Part shown: positions 14,562 to 23,700 of the stretch, one piece after another | How positions within the stretch are numbered: the stretch's first letter is position 1 | Layout of the letters: every line of letters begins with the position of its first letter | Assembly (NCBI GenBank): GCA_019059635.1 | Contig: JAGVRJ010000005.1 | Location: 1,116,001 to 1,180,000, forward strand | Source of the DNA: Proales similis | Taxonomy: Eukaryota > Rotifera > Eurotatoria > Ploima > Proalidae | Length of the DNA: 64,000 nt | Reading direction: 5' to 3' | Made by a program: the position numbers and the translations under genes | The notes under the pieces: generated by a model | Database searches by the model: none | Told to the model about the DNA's origin: nothing | Seen by the model: the letters and a program-made list of their open reading frames with translations, nothing else

Positions 14562-14927
14562 ATGAAACTCATACTTACTTTGTTTCTAGCCTTTGTCCTG
14601 GCCCTGGTAAGTGAACTAGTTTTCTACAAGATCGAATCCAAGCTCCGTATTGAAATCAAGAGTTTCAAGCTTTCATCTTCAAGCCAACAAGTGGAAGCTA
14701 ACCGTTTCAATTTGGGACGCATTGCAAAGGACGACGGAGAAGAGCCAAGCAAAATTGAGGCGGCGCATATCCGGGGACGTTATGCCCAGCTAATGAGAGA
14801 CCACTTTAGAAGAGCCAGCCGTCAAGGCTTCAACGCCTGGGCGGGTAGATCCCTTGATGATGACTATGACGACTACGAAGATGTTTATCTTCGCCAGCGT
14901 CGTAGGCCCTGGGGAGGCGCACCATAG
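14562..14927 (+). CDS. Small secreted protein, possible neuropeptide precursor
   Basis: The product begins with a clear signal peptide (MKLILTLFLAFVLAL) and has no cysteines. A GTAAGT donor at 14607 and an AG at 14659-14660 define a likely 54-nt intron that happens to be open in frame, so the spliced product is about 103 aa and the unspliced one 121 aa. The mature part is rich in basic sites. R-QGFNAWA-GR (codons about 14819-14848) would be processed to a peptide ending FNAWA-amide, which fits the FxxWX-amide form of kinins. A second possible amidation site is NRFNL-GR. The tail is acidic (DDDYDDYED) and then ends RRRPWGGAP. Secretion is well supported by the sequence. The neuropeptide identity is inference, since there is a single copy and no dibasic site flanks it. 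It lies tail-to-tail with the next gene. Confidence 0.6.
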   Translation: MKLILTLFLAFVLALVSELVFYKIESKLRIEIKSFKLSSSSQQVEANRFNLGRIAKDDGEEPSKIEAAHIRGRYAQLMRDHFRRASRQGFNAWAGRSLDDDYDDYEDVYLRQRRRPWGGAP

Positions 14928-15022
14928 ACGTCTGAGTCTGCTCGATCTGTTTATAGTCTGAAGACCGGACTTTTGTTTGTGCTCTGTTGTGGTTTTGCTA
15001 TTCTCAATTTGCTTTAAAGAAA

Positions 15023-15067
15023 AATAAATAGACTGAATGAATGAAATGAATCAAGAGTGTTTTTATT
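15023..15067. terminator. Convergent poly(A) signals
   Basis: A plus-strand AATAAA at 15023-15028 serves the small secreted peptide gene. A minus-strand AATAAA (TTTATT at 15062-15067) serves the CBM14/EGF gene. The two transcripts end within about 40 bp of each other and may overlap. Confidence 0.5.
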
Positions 15068-15231
15068 CGCAAATTTATTTTTTATTTAATTCGGTGCGAA
15101 ATTCAATTTTTTTAATTTAAATTTAGTTTTTTTTGATCAATTAATCAATAAGATCATATTTAAGCATTCAGGGACGGATAAATTGAATTTGAAGCTAAAA
15201 ATAGCTGAATTAAAATTTGTGGATTAAAATT

Positions 15232-17496
15232 TTAGTGGCTGACGGCCAAAGATCCGGTGATGTACCAGAAGCCGTAGTTAATAAGAGTATTCCAGATTTG
15301 CGAGCTGGCCATAGTGATATCGTTAAGCAGATTAAGAACACGAGTGGCAATCGGGTACTCATTGAGCTCAGCAAGGGTATAGCCGAGTTTGACGGGCTCT
15401 TTGGGCAGCTCTTCGGTGATCAAGTAATGCAACTGCTCAAACATGCTGAAGAGCTCCTCGGTGGAGTTGAGGGTTCGGTTGTAGTTGTGCGAGAGGGTGG
15501 TCTGGAGCTGGTCGCCGCTGAGCTGGTAGGAGTCCATTCGCTGGCGTACGTCGTCGCGGCTGGCGGTCTCGTTCAAGAACTTCATGGTCTCGTTGAGGAA
15601 CAGGTTGGTCAGACGGGTGTAGAGCACGGCCTTCTCGGCCAAGTCCTCCTCGGTGCGGTTGAGCAGCGCCTGCAGCTTGTCGAGCACGTGCTGGTACTGG
15701 GAGAAGACGAGCTGGTAGCGGTCGAACGAGTACTTGGCGTACGAGAGCAGGTTGGGCACGAAGCGCACCATGTCGATGACGGGGTAGGCGCTGGCGTTGA
15801 AGCGGCTCAGGTAGGCCGCGTCCGGGTAGATGTCGCGCATGATGCCCTCGACCAGCGCGGTCATGGCGGTGTCGTATCGCACGTCGTCCTCGTCGTACTC
15901 CTTCAGGTAGTCCATGAGCGCCTGGTAGGTGCGCGCGTCCAGCACCTCGCGGTACTTTTCGTAGAAGCTGATCGAGTTGGTCATGTTGAGCTCCTCGAGT
16001 CGCTCCTCGAACTGCTCGAACGAGAACGTGCCCTCCATGATGCTGGTGAACAGGCTCATCTCGGTGTCCACCTTGGTCTCGCACAGCTCGCCGGTGAAGT
16101 TGTGCGGGCACACGCACACGTACAGGCCCTCGCTCTGGGTGCACACGCCGCCGTTCTGGCATCGCACCTCGCTCGTGTTGCATCGCTGCTTCAGAGCGGG
16201 CTTCTCCATCGGCAACACGATCGTTCGGTTCTCAACCGCCTCGGGCGCCGCGCATCGCAGGGCCCACGAGTCCCAGATGGTCTCGAGCGGGCAAGCTTTG
16301 ACGACAGCATCTCCCCATGGGTCACACTGAACGTATTTGGTCGGGTCCATTGGGTGAGGGACGAAATATTTGAAATCTCCGCCGTTCACACAAACTCTTT
16401 TGGCAAGGACATCTTCCTCCTCCATAAGCTTGACCTCTTCCTTAGCAATTTCCATTGGGGCAGCGTTCTTGATCAGTTCATCTTCACGGTCTTCCTTTTC
16501 GGCTTCTTTCTGAATGCTCAACAAGGTTTTAGTTTGCTCCTCGATTTTTTTCTCGGTCTCTTTGTCAGCCACAATCTCGCTGACTTCTTCCACTCCCTTG
16601 ATGGGCTTGTTCAAGAATTCGCTCTCGGTCTGGGTGCTCTTTACTCGCTCGATAGGCTTCTCGCTCTTTTCAATCCATTGAGATTCAGTGCTTGCCGGGA
16701 CAGTGGTAAGCTCAACATCAACATCGACGATTGGCTCAACAATGTCAACCTGCTCAACATTGACCTCAGGTTGGGCAACATCTCGCTCGGTTCGCTCAAG
16801 GGTTTTGATTCCTTCTTCGCCCTCAATGGTGTCGATTACATCACCAAACTCTCGCTCAATGACCACTGGGTGCTCAAGCTCCTCATCAACCAATTGCTCA
16901 TTGGTGAGCTCACGCTCGAACATTTCGTCATTGTCAATCATCTCGCCTTCAACAGGCTCGATCATTCGAACAGCTCGCTCTTCGTGGTTCATTTCATCAA
17001 GCTCACGCTGGTGGACCTCGTTCTCGAGTTCGCGCTCGCGGACCTCTTCAAGCTCACGCTCGTTGACCTCCTCATCAAGCTCACGCTCATCCTGGTTAAG
17101 CTCTCGCTCCATAAGCTCATCTTGCTTGATTTCCTCAGGGATGATCTCTCGTTTTTGCTCGCCGTCTTGGAAATCGTATTCTGACTCAGCCTCGTACTCG
17201 CGAGATTGACGCTCAGCGTTCTGCACGTCGACCTCAGCTTCGCCAGTGGGGAGATCAATTTCCTCTTCGCTCTCCATCGATGGAGTGGTCTGAGTGTCTC
17301 GTTCGGCCAGATAAAAGTCAGAAGCTCGCTTGCTGTGTTCGAAATCATCGTAGTCGTGTTCGGCATCAAAGTCATGATCAGTGTCATATTCCGATCGTTC
17401 GATCATCTCCTTTTCGATTGAGGTCGGCAAAGGACCCGATCGAGCCAAACTGACAAGCGCCAGTGAAAGAAGCAAAATCTGAAGCAGCCTGCTCAT
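15232..17496 (-). CDS. Secreted acidic protein with chitin-binding (CBM14) and EGF domains, copy A
   Basis: This is a 754-aa single-exon product. A signal peptide (residues 1-20) is followed by a long Glu/Asp-rich stretch to about residue 360, with recurring EREL/REL units in its first half. A CBM14/peritrophin-like module (about 366-415, cysteines spaced as in CVNGG...QCDPWG...KACP...LRC) precedes one EGF domain (about 435-472, CQNGGVC...CVCPHNFTGELC). The C-terminal region of about 280 aa is helix-rich and has several N-glycosylation sites. It resembles extracellular matrix or cuticle proteins that bind chitin. The exact role is unknown. Residues about 403-682 are encoded by a tract almost identical to the neighbouring copy B, while both flanks are diverged. 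The ATG follows directly after a pyrimidine-rich TTGTAG. Confidence 0.85.
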   Translation of the reverse strand: MSRLLQILLLSLALVSLARSGPLPTSIEKEMIERSEYDTDHDFDAEHDYDDFEHSKRASDFYLAERDTQTTPSMESEEEIDLPTGEAEVDVQNAERQSREYEAESEYDFQDGEQKREIIPEEIKQDELMERELNQDERELDEEVNERELEEVRERELENEVHQRELDEMNHEERAVRMIEPVEGEMIDNDEMFERELTNEQLVDEELEHPVVIEREFGDVIDTIEGEEGIKTLERTERDVAQPEVNVEQVDIVEPIVDVDVELTTVPASTESQWIEKSEKPIERVKSTQTESEFLNKPIKGVEEVSEIVADKETEKKIEEQTKTLLSIQKEAEKEDREDELIKNAAPMEIAKEEVKLMEEEDVLAKRVCVNGGDFKYFVPHPMDPTKYVQCDPWGDAVVKACPLETIWDSWALRCAAPEAVENRTIVLPMEKPALKQRCNTSEVRCQNGGVCTQSEGLYVCVCPHNFTGELCETKVDTEMSLFTSIMEGTFSFEQFEERLEELNMTNSISFYEKYREVLDARTYQALMDYLKEYDEDDVRYDTAMTALVEGIMRDIYPDAAYLSRFNASAYPVIDMVRFVPNLLSYAKYSFDRYQLVFSQYQHVLDKLQALLNRTEEDLAEKAVLYTRLTNLFLNETMKFLNETASRDDVRQRMDSYQLSGDQLQTTLSHNYNRTLNSTEELFSMFEQLHYLITEELPKEPVKLGYTLAELNEYPIATRVLNLLNDITMASSQIWNTLINYGFWYITGSLAVSH
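15452..16286 (-). repeat. 835-bp near-identical tract, copy A
   Basis: It matches 18441-19275 base for base at a constant offset of 2989, except at 15547 (synonymous Val codon) and 15563 (Ala/Gly change). Identity stops abruptly at both ends inside coding sequence. It covers the end of CBM14, the EGF domain and most of the C-terminal domain. Confidence 0.93.
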
Positions 17497-17651
17497 TCTA
17501 CAAACAACAAAAAAAGATTAAAGGAGGCGTGAAATGATCGGAGATGTTTGGTTTTTCATGCTTGGCTTAGGATGGTTCATCAAAGATTTTTTTCGAACTG
17601 AGCGATCTGAAATATTGAGACGATCTATCGACTCTTTATCAAAACGTGATT

Positions 17652-17659
17652 TTTATATA
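17652..17659 (-). promoter_or_regulatory. TATA box of CBM14/EGF gene A
   Basis: The minus strand reads TATATAAA about 155 bp upstream of the ATG. A similar element precedes copy B, which supports a focused promoter. Transcription would start near 17620-17630. Confidence 0.55.
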
Positions 17660-18217
17660 CCAGATTTCGATTGGTTTTCTCAACATGCAACTTGATCGCC
17701 CAGAAAGACCAATCAGATCGAAGAGACACGTTTTTTGAAGCCTTGAATGATTTTATAATGCAATTTATAATGCAGACTCTGATCGAAGACGAGTGTGCGA
17801 GTGGCTTAACTAATGAAATCCAGCTCGCGCAGTGATTCACTCTGCAAGTTGAGCCGCGACAAAATCGAAAATACTGGAGAAATCGAAAATCTGTTTCAAA
17901 CAGTTTATCAACCGACCAGCCATTCATATGCTCGTCTGTGGACTGTTTGCATAATTGAATAGCTTCTAGGCTTAGAGACAGCGGTCACTTTCTAGTCAAA
18001 TAGACCAGCTCGTGGAAATGATTGGAAATATTGAAAGCGATAAAATTCGAAAAACTTAGCTGCGTCTTGCAAGGCCTATAGCCGATCGAAATGTACTATT
18101 TATTTGGATGTAGCAAAAATTCGACAATCATGTCGAATGAAATTGAGCTTGAAATTGTTTTGACAAAATATCGAAAAAAAGAGAATTGATTGAAATTTGC
18201 AAGTCAGGCGTTAAAAA
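17660..18217. other. Intergenic region between the two CBM14/EGF genes
   Basis: It holds the upstream region of gene A and the 3' end of gene B. A minus-strand AATAAA (TTTATT at 18099-18104) is a candidate poly(A) signal for gene B. No coding sequence is supported. Confidence 0.45.
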
Positions 18218-19933
18218 TTAGACATTGGATTGGGACTGAAGTTGATTGGTTATGTACCAGAATCCGTAGTTGACGAAATCTCGCCATATGTGCTGGCTAA
18301 ATTGAGAAATGTCTTGATAGACGCATTTCATTCTATTGACGAGCGGAAATTCAACGCTGAGCTCGGCCACGGTAGAGTTAACTCTGCCCGAATCAAGCTG
18401 GTCGAATACGAATGAACATAATTCTTCGAACATGCTAAATAGCTCCTCGGTGGAGTTGAGGGTTCGGTTGTAGTTGTGCGAGAGGGTGGTCTGGAGCTGG
18501 TCGCCGCTGAGCTGGTAGGAGTCCATTCGCTGGCGGACGTCGTCGCGGCTGCCGGTCTCGTTCAAGAACTTCATGGTCTCGTTGAGGAACAGGTTGGTCA
18601 GACGGGTGTAGAGCACGGCCTTCTCGGCCAAGTCCTCCTCGGTGCGGTTGAGCAGCGCCTGCAGCTTGTCGAGCACGTGCTGGTACTGGGAGAAGACGAG
18701 CTGGTAGCGGTCGAACGAGTACTTGGCGTACGAGAGCAGGTTGGGCACGAAGCGCACCATGTCGATGACGGGGTAGGCGCTGGCGTTGAAGCGGCTCAGG
18801 TAGGCCGCGTCCGGGTAGATGTCGCGCATGATGCCCTCGACCAGCGCGGTCATGGCGGTGTCGTATCGCACGTCGTCCTCGTCGTACTCCTTCAGGTAGT
18901 CCATGAGCGCCTGGTAGGTGCGCGCGTCCAGCACCTCGCGGTACTTTTCGTAGAAGCTGATCGAGTTGGTCATGTTGAGCTCCTCGAGTCGCTCCTCGAA
19001 CTGCTCGAACGAGAACGTGCCCTCCATGATGCTGGTGAACAGGCTCATCTCGGTGTCCACCTTGGTCTCGCACAGCTCGCCGGTGAAGTTGTGCGGGCAC
19101 ACGCACACGTACAGGCCCTCGCTCTGGGTGCACACGCCGCCGTTCTGGCATCGCACCTCGCTCGTGTTGCATCGCTGCTTCAGAGCGGGCTTCTCCATCG
19201 GCAACACGATCGTTCGGTTCTCAACCGCCTCGGGCGCCGCGCATCGCAGGGCCCACGAGTCCCAGATGGTCTCGACCGGACACATCTTTAATTCGCCTGT
19301 TCCCCACGGATCGCATTCGATGTATTGTTCAGGTATGCTTGGATGTGCATGAAAATAGGTGAATTTCAACACCACCTTGCACACAACTCTCACGATATCA
19401 GCATCATTTAGACAGGTCCAATTGAATGCCACAGCTTGAGAGCAGTTTTCGTGTTGCGGAATGCTTTCCAAGTCGCCCTCATTTTTTACTTCCTGGTTTA
19501 TCGTGCTGTTTTCAGTCTGATCCCGCGCTTGATCTATTATTGTTTCGTTCTGTATTTCTATTTTTATCTCAAAGTGGCTGCCAGCATTGCGCTCATCTCG
19601 ACTCAAATCCTCCACCTTCACCACAACTATCTCCGCGCTTTGGTTATTCTTATTAAAATTCTCCTCGCTCGGAGTGGTCACGTTTGTGCTATTCCAATCT
19701 GTGCTATTCTGCTCAGCAAACGTCTGATTGCTACAGTTGAATCCGAGCAGAGACTCAAGCACTTGTATTACGTCAGGATCGACTGAAGTCGTTGTGTTTA
19801 CAATTATCGTTGGTTCGGTCGTATGATTTGCCACAGGGTAGAATATATCCAAAACCGAATGATTTGAAGCGTTTATTGGGCCCGCTTCAATGGTCATGGC
19901 GGACAGCCATATGACACTCAATACAAACCACAT
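18218..19933 (-). CDS. Secreted protein with CBM14 and EGF domains, copy B
   Basis: This is a 571-aa single-exon paralogue of the gene at 15232-17496 in the same orientation. A signal peptide (MWFVLSVIWLSAMTIEAG) is followed by a shorter N-terminal region (to about residue 170) full of N-x-S/T sequons rather than the acidic repeats of copy A. The CBM14-like module (about 176-230) has the start diverged and the end identical to copy A. The EGF domain is at about 245-288, followed by the C-terminal domain. Only the last 60 or so residues diverge again, both copies ending in NYGFWYIT plus a short tail. It is probably secreted to an extracellular matrix, with chitin binding inferred from the module. 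Confidence 0.85.
   Translation of the reverse strand: MWFVLSVIWLSAMTIEAGPINASNHSVLDIFYPVANHTTEPTIIVNTTTSVDPDVIQVLESLLGFNCSNQTFAEQNSTDWNSTNVTTPSEENFNKNNQSAEIVVVKVEDLSRDERNAGSHFEIKIEIQNETIIDQARDQTENSTINQEVKNEGDLESIPQHENCSQAVAFNWTCLNDADIVRVVCKVVLKFTYFHAHPSIPEQYIECDPWGTGELKMCPVETIWDSWALRCAAPEAVENRTIVLPMEKPALKQRCNTSEVRCQNGGVCTQSEGLYVCVCPHNFTGELCETKVDTEMSLFTSIMEGTFSFEQFEERLEELNMTNSISFYEKYREVLDARTYQALMDYLKEYDEDDVRYDTAMTALVEGIMRDIYPDAAYLSRFNASAYPVIDMVRFVPNLLSYAKYSFDRYQLVFSQYQHVLDKLQALLNRTEEDLAEKAVLYTRLTNLFLNETMKFLNETGSRDDVRQRMDSYQLSGDQLQTTLSHNYNRTLNSTEELFSMFEELCSFVFDQLDSGRVNSTVAELSVEFPLVNRMKCVYQDISQFSQHIWRDFVNYGFWYITNQLQSQSNV
18441..19275 (-). repeat. 835-bp near-identical tract, copy B
   Basis: This is the partner of the tract at 15452-16286, with differences only at 18536 and 18552. 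It is visibly GC-richer, with G/C third positions, than the flanking coding sequence of the same gene. Confidence 0.93.
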
Positions 19934-20007
19934 CTCTTTGCTCTTTGATGCTGGTGATTAGACTTCCTCTCTCAAATCTTCTCTATCGTTCGGCAAATTC
20001 GCCACCG

Positions 20008-20016
20008 ATTTATATA
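20008..20016 (-). promoter_or_regulatory. TATA box of CBM14/EGF gene B
   Basis: The minus strand reads TATATAAAT about 75 bp upstream of the ATG at 19933, placing the transcription start near 19985. Confidence 0.6.
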
Positions 20017-20732
20017 GAGCCCGAGTGTGTACAGGCCGATCCCATCTCTCTATTTCACTCAGCCAATCAGATAGGAACCTTGAAAGTTGTTTGATTTTCA
20101 ATCAACTGGGAAGGGCGCATCAGTGCGAATGAAGGATCGGAACGGAAGAAGAGAAGCCAACAAGTATTTTATTGGCTTAGAAATCAATTTGAGCTTTGGC
20201 AAATTTTTGCATTTTTCTCTGCATCGCATGCGTGTCAGCAGCGCCTGTCACGACGATCAGTTGCGTCTGCTTCTCCATATCTGACGGACTCGGGTAATCG
20301 TAATAATTTGCAAGATTGAAATGATCAATGCGAAAGCTTTTAATAATTTAATTGAGCTTGGCCAACATTTGCACATGGGCTTGTGATGGGGCGTTAAAGG
20401 AGAGAAACATTAGCGAGACTAATTTTGCATCTATCGATTTCGAAAAAGTCCAAATTATGCGCCTCTTGCACGCATGAGCTCTGCAAATAAGGCAAGCGCG
20501 CTGCCGTGAATGGCAAATAAGCGAGGCGCCGCCGCTGCTAGATTATGCGGCCGCATTTATGTAATTTCTGCTCGAGATTGACAAAGTCTTACTCGTTGAC
20601 TCAACATTCAGCTTGGTAGAGCTTGTTCATAATTACCAAGTAGAATATTTCTTTCTCACTCGCTCTTGGCCCGTATAGTTTTCAGTGATCACTGAGCGAG
20701 TGTCTTTGTTGATAGAAAAAATATAGACGAAT
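20017..20732. other. Divergent intergenic region between gene B and PIP5K
   Basis: It contains the upstream regions of two divergently transcribed genes. No open frame looks coding. A GC-rich palindromic-looking stretch (GGCGCCGCCGCTGC...GCGGCCGC) lies near 20524-20553. Confidence 0.35.
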
Positions 20733-23700
20733 ATGAGCGACCAGACTCCCAACAGGCTCTGGTCCCATACGAACGGGCAGACGCCAGATGACACACAAAA
20801 AGGCTCGTCGCTTAAATCGTCCACTCTATCGCCGACAATCTCGTCGAGCACACTCACCAACACAATGCCGCACGAGCCGTCCACCACGATGGCCGGCCTC
20901 TCTTGGTCCGAGTCGGAGAAGCGCAAAATTGGCCATCGTGAGGTCAAGCACGGAGTTGTACACTACAAAAAGGTCTCCACCGACGAGCTTAAAAAGTCAA
21001 TACAGTTCGGCATCGTTCACTATCTGAATGAGCAAAACCGACGCGTCAACGATCGCGATATTCTTCTCCAGGACTTTCAAGTGGTTGAGACAATCATGTT
21101 CCCCAAGTCGGGCACCGCCAGCACTCCGCCCCACGACTTCACTGACTTCAAGTTCAAAGTCTACGCTCCGTACGGTTTTCGATATCTTCGCCAAAAGTTC
21201 AACGTCAACGAACTCGACTTTATGGTTTGTGCCTTGACTCTCTCTCTCTCTCTCTCCTCACGCTTCTCATTTTAACTGAGACGAATCACAGAACGCCATC
21301 GGTGAGACGGATCTCATCGAAATTTCTAACCCGGGCGCCAGTGGCAGTGTATTCTACAAAACAAGCAATGACAAATATATACTCAAAACGGTTCAGTATC
21401 AGGAATGCGAGTTCTTGAAAACACTGCTGGCTGGCTACACGCTGGTTAGTATTTGCATTTGTCTCGCCTAGATCGCTGTTTGTCTAAATCAGCAATATTC
21501 GACCAGAATCTGCTACAAAATCTGATAAACGGCAAATTCACCTTGTTGCCAACAATCTACGGTCTGTTCTGCTACCAGCGTTCCGAGCTCACTTCATTTC
21601 TGGTAAGCATTCTCTCCTAGCTTCAAAAGACGCTCGACGTTTTCATGTCCAATTCGACTCGAATCAATCAGAGCGACAAGACAAATATACGGATGGTGAT
21701 TATGAACAATATTCTTCCGTCAGGCATTCCCATCCACGAACGCTACGATCTGAAGGGCTCGTTGTACAAACGAAAAGCGAGTCCCAAAGAGAGGGCCAAA
21801 TCGAGTCCCACGTTCAAGGACCTTGACTTTCTCGAAGAGCACAAAGACGGTCTAATTTTGGACGAGAAAACCTACGAAAATATTGTGAACGGTCTCAAAC
21901 GCGACTGCTTGGTCAGTTCAGTTAAACTCAGTGCTAATCGCTCTCACCAAACTGGAAACGAGCTCTTTTCAAGATTCTGCAAAGTTTCGGAATCATGGAC
22001 TACTCTCTTCTGCTCGGCATTCACAATTTGGAAAAAGAGCATGTAAGCGCCGCCCTCGACTCGTACTATGAGGCTCGAGTGGGCGATCCGTCGCCTGCCG
22101 TGCCCGGCACATCAGTGAGCGGAGCTGCTGCCATGCAGACTCAACGTGAACTGGGCACCATGCGAAAATGGGACAACATTTTCAACATGTATGAAATTTG
22201 TCACGCGTGAACAAATCTTTGTTTCGTTGAATGCTTTTTGAATAATTGCAGAAGCGCAGTACCGGCTCGAAGCGGCAAGGGTGAACGTCTTCTCCTTTAT
22301 TTCGGTATAATCGACATTCTGCAAAGCTATCGGCTGAAGAAAAAGCTCGAGCATACATTCAAGTCAATCATCACTGACGGCGTAAGTTGCTAGCGTCAGA
22401 ATTCGAGGCCCATTTTAATCAAATCTGCTTTGATCAGAGTCAGATTTCTGTCTGCCATCCAAATTACTATGCAAATCGCTTTCTCGAGTTCATGACCACA
22501 AAAGTCTTCAGAAAAGCAAGTAAGTTGACATCGACGTTTTCTATTTCAAACTATTCGCGCGCAAGCCAAACCTGACGCGATCATGGATACCTACTTTACT
22601 TAACCACACTTTTGTTTTATTTGACAACAAAGAAGAGGGCGAGTTCAAGAAATGCGGACGAAAAATAATGGCCGCTTTAGGTAGTTGATAAACGAGCATT
22701 TATTTCTGCCCGCTCCGATGTTGTTCTCAGCTCGCTTCTGTAGTTGGTCCAAAGCTAAATCATTTGGCTCTGTTAACATTTTTTTTGATCGTTCTGACTG
22801 TCTGTCTGTCTGCTTGTTGGTGCATTTCTTTGCTCGGATGTGTCAACTTCTTGTCCCTACTAGGCTACACATTTTTGCACGAGCGTTTCTGAACTTTTGT
22901 TTATCTAGCGCTGAAGAGTTCGCCAGTTCGAAAGAGAGCCAGTTCGAATAGAGAGGGCAACGATCTGGAGCAGACGCCGGCCAATAACAACAGACGATAC
23001 CACGACGAAATACAAAGAATAAAGCCAATCGACAGTGTAGACAGTGTCAGCGGCCTGGCGCTCAATCCGAACGAGCCGAAAACAAGCAGAAAGTACGAAC
23101 AAATAAACGAAGAGGAAGCAGAGGCAAGTCTGTACCGGTACAAGAGTGACAATGTCCTGCACACGGTTAGACAGCCGAGCCCTGCGCCTAGAGTACGCTC
23201 GGTCGCGCGGGTCATCACAGCCAACGAGAGAAGAACCTCGCCTGTCACCGAGCCCAACTCTGTAGCAATTCAAATTCAAGCTTCGGACGATCGAGCAAGA
23301 TCGACAAGCCCTCAGGCGATTAATAGGCATAGCGAGACTGGCACCAACCTTCATATTCGAATGGACGATCGGCCGGTCACTAATTTCAATGGTAATTAGC
23401 CATTTTGCTTTTTATTTCTTTCTGGGGCTTGCTCGCTCGTTGTATGGCCATTGAGCAAATGAAGACCAGCTTGCTTTTCACTTAAAGCTTTCAATTGTCT
23501 CTCTCTCTCTCTCTCTCTCTCTCTACTCTCTGTACACTTCTTTCTGATCGATCTGCCGCTTGCTCTCAAAGCTATTTGAATCTAGATTGAGATTGAAAAT
23601 TTTCGAATGCATTTCGTGTAAGAAAACTTTTTTTTTCTCTTTCTTAACTTCAATTTCTCACCAATTTTCATTTTATTTGTTCATTTCAGTGCTATTTGTT

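Noticed and set aside
15437..16183. Overlapping minus-strand frame of 248 codons (and its twin at 18435-19172)
   Set aside because: It is Arg/Pro/His-rich, lies within the shared tract, and is a by-product of GC-rich third positions in the real frame.
15217..17184. A 655-codon open frame on the plus strand opposite CBM14/EGF gene A
   Set aside because: It mirrors the minus-strand gene. Its Val/Leu/His-rich composition arises from the biased codons of the true frame, and it has no recognisable domain or signal.
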